In this document: positions 9,357-18,694 of the stretch, one piece after another
Layout: each line of letters starts with the position of its first letter
Numbering within the stretch: the first letter of the stretch is position 1
NCBI GenBank assembly: GCA_017649485.1
Contig: JAGCGS010000013.1
Span: 62,001-126,000, forward strand
Direction of reading: 5' to 3'
Origin: Bacteroidaceae bacterium
Lineage (GTDB): Bacteria; Bacteroidota; Bacteroidia; Bacteroidales; Bacteroidaceae
DNA length: 64,000 bases
The notes under the pieces: generated by a model
The model's input: the letters and a program-made list of their open reading frames with translations, nothing else
What the model was told of the DNA's origin: nothing
The model's database searches: none
Made by a program: the position numbers and the translations under genes

Positions 9357-10700
9357 TTCTCTCAATACGCTACCACACAACGGAATAGCTAATAGAAAAG
9401 AAAGCAAATCGGCAACAGCTTGGGTTGCCTCCACCCCTTCCATGCCGAACAATCTAGGCATAATCAAGATAGCTGGGATAAAGAAAATACCTTGACGGGC
9501 AGCAGATAACACACTGGCACGGATGGGCTTCCGGATGGTCTGCATCATCATATTGCTATACATCACCACAGCTCCCAAAGGATATGTGAGCAGTTGCCAG
9601 CGAAAAGCGGCAGCACCAACCACAATCACCTCTGCATCATCGCGGAACAATGCCACGACCTCTTCTGCATAGATGAATCCAAATATAGCCACGACAGACA
9701 GGAAAGCCGTACCCACCTTTACACAGAACCAAAAGCCCTCTCGCACACGGGCATAGAGCTTGGCACCATAACTGAAGCCACACAAAGGCTGGAATCCCTG
9801 TCCATACCCTATCAGGACAGAGTTGATAAAGAATGACATACGATTAACAATCGACATGCCTGCTATGCCGGCATCACCTCCCCAACTGCCAGCAGCATAG
9901 TTCAACAAGATGGTTGAGATACTGCCTAAAGCCTGACGAGTCAATGATGGTGCCCCTCCGCTCACTATTTCCTTAAAGAATATCCAGGAAGGGGTAAACT
10001 TTGACAAATGTATACGCAAATTACCACCCCTGAAGGTTTGAATTAACTGAATGCAGAAAGCAATCATCTGTGCCACAGCTGTTGCCAAGGCAGCTCCACT
10101 CACTCCCATATCTAACACAAAGATAAATAAGGGATCGAACAGCACATTCAGCACGGCACCACTCACGATACCCACCATGGCGTATGCAGCGTTGCCTTGC
10201 AGACGCATCTGGTTATTGAGGGTGATTTGTCCTGCCATGAAGGGACCGCCACAGAGAATGATGGCCAGATATCGCTTAGTATAGGGCAACACAGTGGGCG
10301 TAGAGCCTAAAGCCAATGAGATTGGTTCCAAAAAGACCAATCCAACGACTGCTAACATGGTGGCAAACAGCACGGAATAGACAAAACCCGTGGCAGCCAT
10401 CTTTGATGCCGCCTCCCTGTGCTTGGCTCCCAACTCTCGGGAGATATAGTTTCCGGAGCCGTGTCCAAAGAAAAAGCCAACAGCCTGGATAATAAACATC
10501 ACAGAGAACACAACTCCCACAGCAGCGGTAGATTGTGTATCAATCTGACCAACAAAGTATGTATCGGCAATACTGTAGAAACTTGTCACCAGCATACTGA
10601 TGATCGTAGGTACTGCCAAAGTACTGATGACTCTGGGTACACTTCCTGTGGTAAGCATCAGATATCTGTCTTCTCGCTTCATTTGTTTAGTTGTATTCAT
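9324..10700 (-). CDS. MATE-family multidrug/Na+ antiporter
   Basis: Twelve-helix exporter of the MATE superfamily, 458 residues from the ATG at 10700. The N-terminal signature is clear (GSVPRVISTLAVPTIISMLV, then SIADTYFVGQI), as is the internal repeat beginning around GGAPSLTRQALGSIS. The start at 10700 is preferred over a further upstream ATG (10745) because it falls 7 bases after the stop of the ABC ATPase gene and removes an unlikely N-terminal tail. The two genes are co-transcribed leftward. The 3' end overlaps the glycosidase gene on the other strand by 33 bases and no separate terminator is visible between them. Confidence 0.92.
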   Translation of the reverse strand: MNTTKQMKREDRYLMLTTGSVPRVISTLAVPTIISMLVTSFYSIADTYFVGQIDTQSTAAVGVVFSVMFIIQAVGFFFGHGSGNYISRELGAKHREAASKMAATGFVYSVLFATMLAVVGLVFLEPISLALGSTPTVLPYTKRYLAIILCGGPFMAGQITLNNQMRLQGNAAYAMVGIVSGAVLNVLFDPLFIFVLDMGVSGAALATAVAQMIAFCIQLIQTFRGGNLRIHLSKFTPSWIFFKEIVSGGAPSLTRQALGSISTILLNYAAGSWGGDAGIAGMSIVNRMSFFINSVLIGYGQGFQPLCGFSYGAKLYARVREGFWFCVKVGTAFLSVVAIFGFIYAEEVVALFRDDAEVIVVGAAAFRWQLLTYPLGAVVMYSNMMMQTIRKPIRASVLSAARQGIFFIPAILIMPRLFGMEGVEATQAVADLLSFLLAIPLCGSVLRELKRQETNLRV

Positions 10701-10707
10701 AATATAT

Positions 10708-11700
10708 TTATTGCAGTTCTGCCAAGAGATCGGCAATGGTGTCAAACCTCTTCTCCTGATTCTTCATGCGCAACAAGAAACAGTCTGGAAAGACCTGAAT
10801 CACATCTTCACTTTCCACTTCAACATTTCCTTGTATTTCTATTCTTTTCAATGCTTTACAAACCATAGAGTAACGTACTCCATCCCCCTCTACACGTATC
10901 TTTTTGCCAAACTCATTCTCTACACGGAACAAGCCTATCTCAGCATCGAACACAATGCCTTTGCGGGCAAAATAACTGCTCAGGCTCCCGTCTAACGACA
11001 GATCCTCCGGTGCACCAATCCTCACACCTTTTTCATGATCCATTAGCCATAACTTATCGGCAATCTGCAACGCCAACTCCAAATCGTGAGTAGAGAGGAA
11101 TATTGTCTTGTTGGTCTCACGACTTAGCCGATAAAGCAACTGCATCATCTCCACCTTGCTAGGATAGTCTAAAAAAGCGGTCGGTTCATCCAAGTAAATT
11201 ACAGGCGTTTCCTGTGCTAATGCCTTAGCTATCATTACCTTTTGCCTTTCTCCATCACTCAGAGTCTGAATCATCCTATCGTGCAGTGACTGTATACCCA
11301 CCAGTGCTATGGCATAATTTACAATTTCCTTATCCTCTTTTGTCAAGGTACCCCAGAAACCTGTGTAAGGACTTCTACCCAAACCCACCAATTCGTCCAC
11401 CGTCATATTTCGGATATCGGGCTTTTCTGTCAATACCACACTAATAACATGCGACAACTCCTTATCACTAAACTCTCCTATTTCTTTGCCCGTAATGAAA
11501 ATATATCCCCCTAATTTTGGTTGGAAAGACGACAATGTGCGCAATAGTGTACTTTTTCCCACGCCATTGGCACCCAATAAGCACGTCAGTTCACCACTGT
11601 AAATGGTGGCCGTGATGCCACTTGCCACCACCTTTACCTGATTCTTGCCTGAATAGCCAATAGCTAAGTCACGTATCTGAATAGTTTCCTTGATTTCCAT
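10708..11700 (-). CDS. ABC transporter ATP-binding protein, FepC/BtuD-like, with C-terminal extension
   Basis: ATPase of the iron-siderophore/cobalamin importer type: Walker A GANGVGKST at 43-51, signature LSDGERQKV, Walker B VIYLDEPTAF, and the switch His in FLSTHDLELAL. The start at 11700 (MEIKETIQIRDLAIGYSG) aligns with the family; an in-frame ATG 33 bases upstream (11733) adds residues that do not. The final 70-80 residues (after about 255) exceed the usual FepC length and carry a second small domain of unknown role. No FecCD-type permease or binding protein is adjacent; the partner is the downstream MATE gene or lies elsewhere. Confidence 0.88.
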   Translation of the reverse strand: MEIKETIQIRDLAIGYSGKNQVKVVASGITATIYSGELTCLLGANGVGKSTLLRTLSSFQPKLGGYIFITGKEIGEFSDKELSHVISVVLTEKPDIRNMTVDELVGLGRSPYTGFWGTLTKEDKEIVNYAIALVGIQSLHDRMIQTLSDGERQKVMIAKALAQETPVIYLDEPTAFLDYPSKVEMMQLLYRLSRETNKTIFLSTHDLELALQIADKLWLMDHEKGVRIGAPEDLSLDGSLSSYFARKGIVFDAEIGLFRVENEFGKKIRVEGDGVRYSMVCKALKRIEIQGNVEVESEDVIQVFPDCFLLRMKNQEKRFDTIADLLAELQ

Positions 11701-11793
11701 CTCAAAACGATTATAAGTTATGAAAACACACACAAAATTCGCTAAAAATAGTCAGTTAGACAAACTATTTAATACATTTTGACTAAATAATGA

Positions 11794-11823
11794 TTTGTTT
11801 TTCATGAAAAGAGATTAACTTTG
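11794..11823 (+). promoter_or_regulatory. Promoter of the DUF1573-OPT-DUF1460 operon
   Basis: TTTG at 11794-11797, 18-base spacer, TAACTTTG at 11816-11823. A transcript would start near 11830, which makes the ATG at 11857 a better DUF1573 start than ATGs at 11821 or 11833. Confidence 0.75.
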
Positions 11824-11856
11824 CACAGAATTATGAACTTTAAAAGTATTTGCGAG

Positions 11857-12249
11857 ATGAAAAAAATCATGTTGGTATTCCTGATGTTATCACTATGCAT
11901 CGGTTATGCAGCTGCACAAAATCAAGCTGACATTAAGTTTGACAAAACTGAACATAATTTCGGCGCTTTCTCACAAGAGAAGGGCACAGTAACTACCGTG
12001 TTTACCTTTACCAATGTTGGTACTGCTCCATTAGTCATCCATCAAGCTGTGGCTTCATGTGGATGCACGGTTCCTGAATATAGTCAGGAGGCTGTATTGC
12101 CAGGCAAAACAGGAAGCATCAAGGTCACCTACGATGCCCGCGACAAGTATCCCGGACATTTCAAGAAATCTGTTACCATCCGCACTAACGCCAAGACTGA
12201 AATTGTGAGGTTGTTTATAGAAGGCGAAGTATTGGCTGATGTCAAATAA
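11857..12249 (+). CDS. DUF1573 secreted protein
   Basis: A 130-residue periplasmic or surface protein with a signal peptide (MKKIMLVFLMLSLCIGYAAA) and one DUF1573 Ig-like beta-sandwich: the core reads HNFGAFSQEKGTVTTVFTFT, then ASCGCTVPEYSQEAVLPG, then ITV-type strands ending RLFIEGEV. The CGC pair is the family's conserved cysteine motif. The domain is abundant in Bacteroidetes; its function is not established. The 12-base gap to the OPT transporter gene indicates co-transcription. Earlier in-frame ATGs at 11821 and 11833 would overlap or abut the promoter -7 box and are not preferred. Confidence 0.85.
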   Translation: MKKIMLVFLMLSLCIGYAAAQNQADIKFDKTEHNFGAFSQEKGTVTTVFTFTNVGTAPLVIHQAVASCGCTVPEYSQEAVLPGKTGSIKVTYDARDKYPGHFKKSVTIRTNAKTEIVRLFIEGEVLADVK

Positions 12250-12260
12250 GCGAAAATACG

Positions 12261-14252
12261 ATGAAAGCAGAAGAAATTCTAACCTCCTTGCCTGAAAATG
12301 CTTATCGTGAGCTAAAACCTGGTGAGGTTTACAATCCATTAATGAGTCCCGCCAAGACTTATCCAGAAGTTAATGTGTGGTCAGTGTTGTGGGGCTTGCT
12401 GATGGCGGTACTATTTTCAGCGGCAGCAGCATACTTAGGTTTGCGAGTAGGTCAGGTATTTGAGGCGGCTATCCCCATCGCCATCATTGCTGTGGGTATT
12501 TCCAGTGCAGCCAAACGCAAAAACTCTTTAGGAGAGAATGTCATCATCCAATCTATCGGGGCAAGCTCAGGTGTGATTGTGGCTGGTGCCATCTTCACCC
12601 TCCCTGCTTTGTACATCTTACAAGAGTCTTATCCAGAAGATATTACTGTGACTTTTACGCAAGTGTTTATTAGTAGTCTTTTGGGTGGATGCTTGGGTAT
12701 TCTATTCCTGATACCTTTTAGGAAATACTTTGTTAGTGAAATGCACGGAAAATATCCTTTCCCAGAGGCTACTGCCACAACTCAGGTATTGGTGTCAGGC
12801 CAACAGGGAGGAAATCAGGCCAAGCCTCTGCTTATCGCTGGCATCGTGGGTGGCTTGTACGATTTCATCGTATCTACTTTCGGTTGGTGGAACGAAAACT
12901 TTACTACTCGTGTGGTAAGTTTTGGTGAGACGCTAGCAGACAAAGCCAAACTTGTGTTTAAAATCAATACTGGTGCGGCTGTTATGGGTTTGGGCTATAT
13001 CGTCGGCTTGAAATACGCCTCCATTATTTGTGCTGGCTCTTTGGTAGTTTGGTGGATCATCGTTCCTGGCATGTCACTTATCTGGGGTGATACAGTTCTG
13101 AACCAATGGAACCCTGCTATTACTACTACAATAGGTAATATGACACCAGAGGAAATCTTTACTAACTATGCTAAGAGTATCGGCATTGGTGGTATTGCTA
13201 TGGCTGGTATCATAGGCATACTCAAATCTTGGGGCATTATCAAGAGTGCAGTGGGATTGGCTATCAAGGAGATGGGTGGAAAAGCTTCATCAGAGACAGA
13301 TTATAAGCGCACTCAACGCGACTTGTCTATGAAGGTGGTAGCCTTCGGTTCTATACTCATTATCTTCTTGGTTTTGTTGTTCTTCTATTTCGACGTAATG
13401 AAAGGCAATTTGCTCTTTACCATCGTTGCCCTGCTATTGGTAACCATCATTGCTTTCCTCTTTACTACAGTAGCAGCTAATGCCATTGCCATCGTAGGTA
13501 CCAACCCTGTGTCGGGAATGACGCTTATGACACTCATCCTTGCCTCTGTTGTGATGGTTGGTGTTGGTTTACGTGGTCCTGAAGGCATGGTAGCAGCCTT
13601 AGTGATGGGTGGCGTCGTTTGTACAGCCTTGTCTATGGCAGGTGGCTTTGTAACCGATTTGAAGATAGGTTATTGGTTAGGTACTACCCCAGCCAAGCAG
13701 GAAGCTTGGAAGTTTTTGGGAACCATTGTATCAGCTGCAACAGTGGGTGGTGTAATGATCATACTCAACAAGGCATATGGTTTTACTACAGGTCAGTTAG
13801 CAGCTCCTCAGGCAAATGCTATGGCAGCTGTGATTGAGCCCCTGATGAGTGGTGTAGGAGCTCCTTGGCTTCTTTACGGAATTGGTGCCTTATTAGCCAT
13901 CATACTTAACTGGTTCAAAATTCCGGCTCTTGCCTTTGCTTTGGGTATGTTCATTCCATTAGAGCTCAATGTACCTTTGGTAGTGGGTGGTGCCATTAAC
14001 TGGTATGTCACGACACGTAGCAAAGATGCTGTTGTGAACAAGGTTCGCGGTGAAAAAGGCACCTTGTTGGCATCTGGTTTCATAGCTGGTGGAGCCTTGA
14101 TGGGTGTAGTTAGTGCAGGTATGCGTTTTGCCGAAATTAACTTAGTTAACGAGACATGGATTGCCAATCCCTTATCGGAGGCAGCGTCCTTGCTAGCTTA
14201 CATCTTGTTGATTGTCTTCTTTATAAAATTAACTATGAAAGCTAATAAGTAA
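12261..14252 (+). CDS. OPT-family oligopeptide transporter
   Basis: A 663-residue polytopic membrane protein with about 14-16 helices. It has the family opening (YNPLMSPAKTYPEVNVWSVLWG), a GLRVGQVFEAAIPIAI segment and a C-terminal half rich in Gly/Ala helices. OPT proteins of this bacterial branch import small peptides by proton symport, and the length fits. It stands between DUF1573 and a DUF1460 amidase-like gene, with gaps of 11 and 14 bases. The downstream cell-wall amidase-like enzyme suggests, as inference, that the operon processes and imports peptides or muropeptide fragments. Confidence 0.92.
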   Translation: MKAEEILTSLPENAYRELKPGEVYNPLMSPAKTYPEVNVWSVLWGLLMAVLFSAAAAYLGLRVGQVFEAAIPIAIIAVGISSAAKRKNSLGENVIIQSIGASSGVIVAGAIFTLPALYILQESYPEDITVTFTQVFISSLLGGCLGILFLIPFRKYFVSEMHGKYPFPEATATTQVLVSGQQGGNQAKPLLIAGIVGGLYDFIVSTFGWWNENFTTRVVSFGETLADKAKLVFKINTGAAVMGLGYIVGLKYASIICAGSLVVWWIIVPGMSLIWGDTVLNQWNPAITTTIGNMTPEEIFTNYAKSIGIGGIAMAGIIGILKSWGIIKSAVGLAIKEMGGKASSETDYKRTQRDLSMKVVAFGSILIIFLVLLFFYFDVMKGNLLFTIVALLLVTIIAFLFTTVAANAIAIVGTNPVSGMTLMTLILASVVMVGVGLRGPEGMVAALVMGGVVCTALSMAGGFVTDLKIGYWLGTTPAKQEAWKFLGTIVSAATVGGVMIILNKAYGFTTGQLAAPQANAMAAVIEPLMSGVGAPWLLYGIGALLAIILNWFKIPALAFALGMFIPLELNVPLVVGGAINWYVTTRSKDAVVNKVRGEKGTLLASGFIAGGALMGVVSAGMRFAEINLVNETWIANPLSEAASLLAYILLIVFFIKLTMKANK

Positions 14253-14266
14253 CCCCGATTAAAAAA

Positions 14267-15061
14267 ATGATGAAAAGATTAAGCCTTTTGTTTTTTTGTA
14301 TCCTGGGTGCAGCATTAACAGCTATACCTGTAGCCGCCCAGTCGCTGAATAATGAAGTACTATTGAATGGTATCTCGATGTTGGATACACCATACGTTGC
14401 AGGTGTTCTTGACCGTGAAGATACTGAGGAACTAGTTTTGAACACTGACGAGTTGGATTGCACCACGTTTGTGGAATATGTTATTGCTATGACACTTACC
14501 CCCACAGGCGAGAACAATTATAAGGACGAGCGAGTAGTTGCAGACATTGTGCGTAAGTTGCGTTATCGTGACGGGCAGATAAACGGCTACACCTCTCGTT
14601 TACATTATATGACAGAGTGGGCACAAAATGCTGTCAATGCAGGTCTCTTGGAGGATGTAACAGCAGCTCATAGTCAATATACCACTAAGGTTCAGACAGG
14701 CTACATGACCTCTCATCCAAACTTGTATCGCCATTTGGCAAACAACCAGCAGAACGTACAGGAGATGCGTTCTATCGAGCAACGTCTGAACGGCATAGAT
14801 GTTCATTATATTCCACAAAACTACCTACCAAGCGACGGTTTTGATTGGATTCAAGATGGCGACATCATCATGTTCACCTCCAACACCCCTGGTCTAGACA
14901 TTGCTCACATGGGGATAGCTTTTCATGTTAGTGGCAAATTGGCACTCCTTCACGCTTCATCTAAGGAAAAGAAAGTAATGGTGTCTAAATATACCATTAA
15001 TAAACTTTTGGAAGATAACCCTAGGTGGACAGGTATTAGAGTGCTGAGAGTGAAAAAATGA
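14267..15061 (+). CDS. DUF1460 NlpC/P60-like amidase, exported
   Basis: 264 residues with a signal peptide (about 1-24, cut after PVAAQ). DUF1460 proteins adopt an NlpC/P60-like papain fold and are described as N-acetylmuramoyl-L-alanine amidase-like. The probable nucleophile is Cys65 in DELDCTTFVEYV and the probable catalytic His is in DIAHMGIAF at about 212. A family-typical motif WIQDGDIIMFTSNT precedes the His. It is the last gene of the DUF1573-OPT operon; its TGA stop lies inside the left arm of the following terminator hairpin. Peptide or muropeptide cleavage in the periplasm is the likely role. Confidence 0.88.
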   Translation: MMKRLSLLFFCILGAALTAIPVAAQSLNNEVLLNGISMLDTPYVAGVLDREDTEELVLNTDELDCTTFVEYVIAMTLTPTGENNYKDERVVADIVRKLRYRDGQINGYTSRLHYMTEWAQNAVNAGLLEDVTAAHSQYTTKVQTGYMTSHPNLYRHLANNQQNVQEMRSIEQRLNGIDVHYIPQNYLPSDGFDWIQDGDIIMFTSNTPGLDIAHMGIAFHVSGKLALLHASSKEKKVMVSKYTINKLLEDNPRWTGIRVLRVKK

Positions 15062-15087
15062 TAAAAAGCCCGTTGGGGCTTTTATCA
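15059..15087. terminator. Bidirectional terminator between DUF1460 and dnaB
   Basis: A 12-base-pair stem (TGATAAAA, one bulged A, GCCC / GGGCTTTTATCA) with a GTTG loop. The T-rich right arm serves the rightward operon and the A-rich left arm serves leftward dnaB. It starts at the DUF1460 stop codon and ends one base before the dnaB stop, so one 29-base element serves both convergent genes. Confidence 0.8.
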
Positions 15088-15088
15088 T

Positions 15089-16633
15089 TTAGAATGGTAC
15101 ATCAGTATCTGGCATAGGTGGTGGTGGGAGGGCATCACTACCTATTGGTGATTTATTTATTTTCGACTTATATGTGCGAGTCTTCGGTACCGACACGTTA
15201 ACCAGTAAATCGTCATCTAAATTCTGGAAACGTGTATATTCCCCTATGAACTTCAAGCGAATATCCCCGACAGCTCCATTACGATGTTTCGCAATGATAA
15301 TCTCAGCAATACCATGCATATCGTTTCCATCCTCATCTGTATAAATCTTATAATATTCAGGACGATGGATGAAACATACCATATCGGCATCCTGCTCAAT
15401 GGCTCCCGACTCTCGCAAATCACTCAATTGAGGGCGTTTGGCTTGTTGGTTTTCACCACTTTTTTCATTCAATCTTGATTCTACACTACGATTCAGTTGG
15501 GACAAGGCCACTATGGGGATATTAAGCTCTTTTGCCAAACCTTTTAATGAACGTGAAATAGTACTCACTTCCTCCTGGCGATTGCCATAGCTCATGCCAC
15601 TCGCATTCATCAGTTGCAGATAATCGATGAAGATAATCTTAACACCATGTTCTCTCACCAATCGACGAGCCTTTGTACGTAGCTCAAATACTGACAATGA
15701 CGGCGTATCATCCACATACAACGGTGCACCAAACAAATCATTTAGCTTATGATCCAAACGCTCCCACTCATGAGGTTGAAGTCTTCCACTTCTGATCTTG
15801 TCACTCTCAATTTCACAAGTATTTGCAATTAGTCGGTTCACCAACTGAAGATTACTCATTTCCAACGAGAAAAAAGCCACTGGATACTGATAATTAACTG
15901 CCATATTCTTTGCCATCGACAACACAAAGGCTGTCTTACCCATAGCTGGACGGGCAGCGATAATAACAAGGTCGGAGTTCTGCCATCCTGATGTCATCTT
16001 GTCCAAATCATGAAACCCAGTTTCCATACCACTCAAACCTGTAGTTCGTGAGGCAGCAGACTGAATCTGTTTATAAGCCTCCTCAATGATAGGATTAATC
16101 TGGGTATAATCCTTTTTCAAGTTTTGTTGAGAAATCTCAAATAACTTGCCTTCAGCCTCCTGCATCAAGTCATCCACATCCTGTGTTTCATCGAAAGCCT
16201 TGCTCTGGATGCCATTGGTGAAGGTTATAAGCTCCCTCGCCAATGCCTTTTGAGCGATGATGCGAGCATGAAACTCAACATGGGCAGCCGAGGCCACCTT
16301 ACTAGTAAGTTGTGTAATATAGAATGGTCCACCCACCTCATCCAATGTACCTTCAAGTTCCAGCTCGTTCTTCACAGTAAGCAGGTCAATGGGCTGTTGC
16401 TTCAATGCCAAGTTGGTGATAGCTGTAAAAAGCAACTGATGACGATGCTCGTAAAAGGACTGCGGTCGCAAGATTTCACTCACCATGGAGTATGCATCTT
16501 TTTCAATCATCAGAGCTCCCAAAACAGCCTCCTCTAAATCAGTTGCTTGAGGTGGTATTCTTCCATAATCATTTACTGGTTGGGGAGAACTTGTCGAACG
16601 TGTTCCTCTACCCCTTCTAGTTTGTTCTGCCAT
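15089..16633 (-). CDS. dnaB: Replicative DNA helicase DnaB
   Basis: Hexameric replication-fork helicase, 514 residues. The N-terminal DnaB domain (GRIPPQATDLEEAVLGALM) is followed by the RecA-like ATPase with Walker A ARPAMGKTAF at about 226-235, Walker B IIFIDYLQLM, and the C-terminal SGAIEQDADMVCFIHR and AKHRNGAVGDI motifs. A basic N-terminal tail (RRGRGTRSTSS) and a proline-rich tail flank the core, a common arrangement in this phylum. No intein interrupts the ATPase. It is transcribed away from ispE, sharing the intergenic region. Confidence 0.97.
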   Translation of the reverse strand: MAEQTRRGRGTRSTSSPQPVNDYGRIPPQATDLEEAVLGALMIEKDAYSMVSEILRPQSFYEHRHQLLFTAITNLALKQQPIDLLTVKNELELEGTLDEVGGPFYITQLTSKVASAAHVEFHARIIAQKALARELITFTNGIQSKAFDETQDVDDLMQEAEGKLFEISQQNLKKDYTQINPIIEEAYKQIQSAASRTTGLSGMETGFHDLDKMTSGWQNSDLVIIAARPAMGKTAFVLSMAKNMAVNYQYPVAFFSLEMSNLQLVNRLIANTCEIESDKIRSGRLQPHEWERLDHKLNDLFGAPLYVDDTPSLSVFELRTKARRLVREHGVKIIFIDYLQLMNASGMSYGNRQEEVSTISRSLKGLAKELNIPIVALSQLNRSVESRLNEKSGENQQAKRPQLSDLRESGAIEQDADMVCFIHRPEYYKIYTDEDGNDMHGIAEIIIAKHRNGAVGDIRLKFIGEYTRFQNLDDDLLVNVSVPKTRTYKSKINKSPIGSDALPPPPMPDTDVPF

Positions 16634-16655
16634 AATCTGTTTTTTTAAACGGTAA

Positions 16656-16663
16656 CAAAGGTA
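16656..16663 (-). promoter_or_regulatory. Probable -7 box of dnaB
   Basis: TACCTTTG on the minus strand, 22 bases before the dnaB start codon. A matching -33 is not obvious. Confidence 0.5.
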
Positions 16664-16718
16664 GCATGTTATTTTGAAATTCTATATCTTTTTTAGCAAG
16701 AAGTTTTCAAGAAGTTAT

Positions 16719-16726
16719 TAACTTTG
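16719..16726 (+). promoter_or_regulatory. Probable -7 box of ispE
   Basis: TAACTTTG on the plus strand, 25 bases before the ispE start. It forms a divergent pair with the dnaB box, the two lying about 55 bases apart. Confidence 0.5.
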
Positions 16727-16751
16727 CGGTTAATAACTATAGTGGTGTGAT

Positions 16752-17585
16752 ATGATTGCTTTTCCTAACTGTAAGATTAACTTAGGTTTGAATATAGTCA
16801 ATCGCAGAAGCGATGGCTACCATAACTTAGAAACTGTTTTTTATCCCATTACCGGGTTGCATGACGCCTTAGAAATAACCACTTCCAACACCTATTCTGT
16901 TAAAGGCTATACACTGCATCAACATGGTAATGCCCTCAATTGCGATCCAGAGAAAAATCTAGTTGTCAAAGCTTATCTTTTGCTAAAAGAGTCATTTAAT
17001 AATCTACCATCCATTGATATCCACCTCATCAAACACACTCCTTCTGGTGCTGGTTTGGGTGGTGGATCAGCTGATGCTGCATTTACGATCAAAATGCTTA
17101 ACAAAATGTTTGCCCTCAATCTTAGTATCGAACAACAAGAACGCTTGGTGGCAAAATTGGGAGCCGACTGTCCTTTCTTTATCCAAAACAATCCCATCTT
17201 TGCCACCGGCATAGGTAATGTTTTCACTCCCATCCATCTGTCTCTCAAAGATTATCAAATCCTAATCGTTAAACCTCCAGTGTTCGTATCAACAAAAGAA
17301 GCCTTTGCCCATATCCATCCCCAACGACCAACAGAGCCCATAACAAGCATCCTACAAGACCCTATCACAGAATGGCGTTACCGACTTGTCAATGACTTCG
17401 AGATGAGCATTTTCCCGAAACATCCTGAGATACAGGCAATCAAAGAATTACTATATGAAAAAGGTGCTGAATATGCTTCTATGAGCGGTTCTGGCTCATC
17501 CGTTTTTGGCATATTCAGCCCCAATATCAATTTGCCTCAGCTGGAATTAAGCAATGATTACTTCTGCTTCTGTGGTAGGTTGTAG
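16752..17585 (+). CDS. ispE: 4-diphosphocytidyl-2-C-methyl-D-erythritol kinase
   Basis: GHMP kinase of the non-mevalonate (MEP) isoprenoid pathway, phosphorylating CDP-methylerythritol with ATP in the cytoplasm. The 277 residues begin with the IspE signature (PNCKINLGLNIVNRRSDGYHNLETVFYPI), carry the GHMP ATP-binding loop PSGAGLGGGSADAA at about 97-110 and the C-terminal motif SMSGSGSSVFGIF. It is a single gene between the divergent dnaB and the convergent PspC gene, which overlaps its 3' end by 39 bases. Confidence 0.96.
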   Translation: MIAFPNCKINLGLNIVNRRSDGYHNLETVFYPITGLHDALEITTSNTYSVKGYTLHQHGNALNCDPEKNLVVKAYLLLKESFNNLPSIDIHLIKHTPSGAGLGGGSADAAFTIKMLNKMFALNLSIEQQERLVAKLGADCPFFIQNNPIFATGIGNVFTPIHLSLKDYQILIVKPPVFVSTKEAFAHIHPQRPTEPITSILQDPITEWRYRLVNDFEMSIFPKHPEIQAIKELLYEKGAEYASMSGSGSSVFGIFSPNINLPQLELSNDYFCFCGRL

Positions 17586-18668
17586 TAAAATCACTTCTGA
17601 ACGGTATCTCTCGTAGTGTTTTATCTCGTGGTCAGCAAAGTTTGCCACAATAGGCACTAACGATGAGATGGCAACACCCAAGGCTAACAGCCATACTAAA
17701 ACCAAACTCACTACTACCCCAGTTGACATCGGCTTAGACTCAGGTTTACGAAATAATTTGTGCAACAGTATGAAAAGCGGAATGACAAGCACAACTACGG
17801 TAGCACCAGCAAATGTCCATTGAAGCCAGGTTGGCACTGTGCTTAATAAATTAACAAACTCAGGATCAACACCCAATCCTACAAATGCAGAACCAACACC
17901 AAACACAGCAGCTCCTATAGAGATGCCTATAGCTATCAGTACACAGAGCAGTATTGAACCTATCACAAAAGCAAAGAATCCCACAATCGAGAAGAAACAA
18001 ATCTTTGCAAAGGTTGCCAAGCATCCACTAGCCTTGCGTTGGTTTTCTTTGTCATTTACAAACTGCTTGGCACGGTTTACACCCTGCATCAGTTCCTCGT
18101 TGATAGCATTTGGAGTTACTCTTTTACCTTTCATCTGTAAGCGTTCCTCAGCAGTCTTGGCCTCAGGAATCAAAGCCCAGCAAACAGCATAAACAATTAC
18201 CAAGAAGGCATGCGCGAAGAAAACCAAAAGCACAAATAACAATCGCATCAACACAGGGTCTTCAATATCTAAATAACGACAGAAACCTGCAATAACACCA
18301 CCCAACACTTTATCATCTGGGTCACGGAACAGCTTACGTACACCTTTCTTATCAACGCTCTCAGCATACCCTCCGTCCATCACTCGCTCACCCTGAGCAT
18401 CAGCACCCTCATCCATCTGCTGAGGATCACCAATACGCTTGATAATTTCCTCCACATGCTCAATGGTAATAGCCTCCACACCTTGAGCTCTCAGCTCAGC
18501 AAACAACTCAGCCACCCTACTCTCCACATCGTTAGCTATTTCCTCTCCACCGTTGCGTCGACTATAATAGCTGCGCATATTCTCCAGATACTTCTTCAAC
18601 AGTTCATAAGCATCCTCATCAATAGCGTAAATCACGCCAAACAGATTGATATTGATATTCTTTTTCAT
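17547..18668 (-). CDS. PspC-domain envelope stress membrane protein
   Basis: 373 residues. The N-terminal 90 form a soluble helical region (ININLFGVIYAIDEDAYELLKKYLENM, rich in Glu/Arg) common to Bacteroidetes PspC proteins. A PspC domain follows at about 105-165 (KLFRDPDDKVLGGVIAGFCRYL, then a membrane helix), then three or four more helices and a short C-terminal tail. PspC-type proteins sense or stabilise the inner membrane under stress; partners such as PspA are not encoded here. It sits 26 bases after the PadR gene and is probably controlled by it. The 3' end overlaps ispE. Confidence 0.88.
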   Translation of the reverse strand: MKKNININLFGVIYAIDEDAYELLKKYLENMRSYYSRRNGGEEIANDVESRVAELFAELRAQGVEAITIEHVEEIIKRIGDPQQMDEGADAQGERVMDGGYAESVDKKGVRKLFRDPDDKVLGGVIAGFCRYLDIEDPVLMRLLFVLLVFFAHAFLVIVYAVCWALIPEAKTAEERLQMKGKRVTPNAINEELMQGVNRAKQFVNDKENQRKASGCLATFAKICFFSIVGFFAFVIGSILLCVLIAIGISIGAAVFGVGSAFVGLGVDPEFVNLLSTVPTWLQWTFAGATVVVLVIPLFILLHKLFRKPESKPMSTGVVVSLVLVWLLALGVAISSLVPIVANFADHEIKHYERYRSEVILLQPTTEAEVIIA

Positions 18669-18694
18669 AATGATACAATTTTCTAAGTTAATAG

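Noticed and set aside
10419..10868. 149-residue ORF on the plus strand across the MATE and ABC genes
   Set aside because: Spans two confident minus-strand genes and lacks any recognisable sequence.
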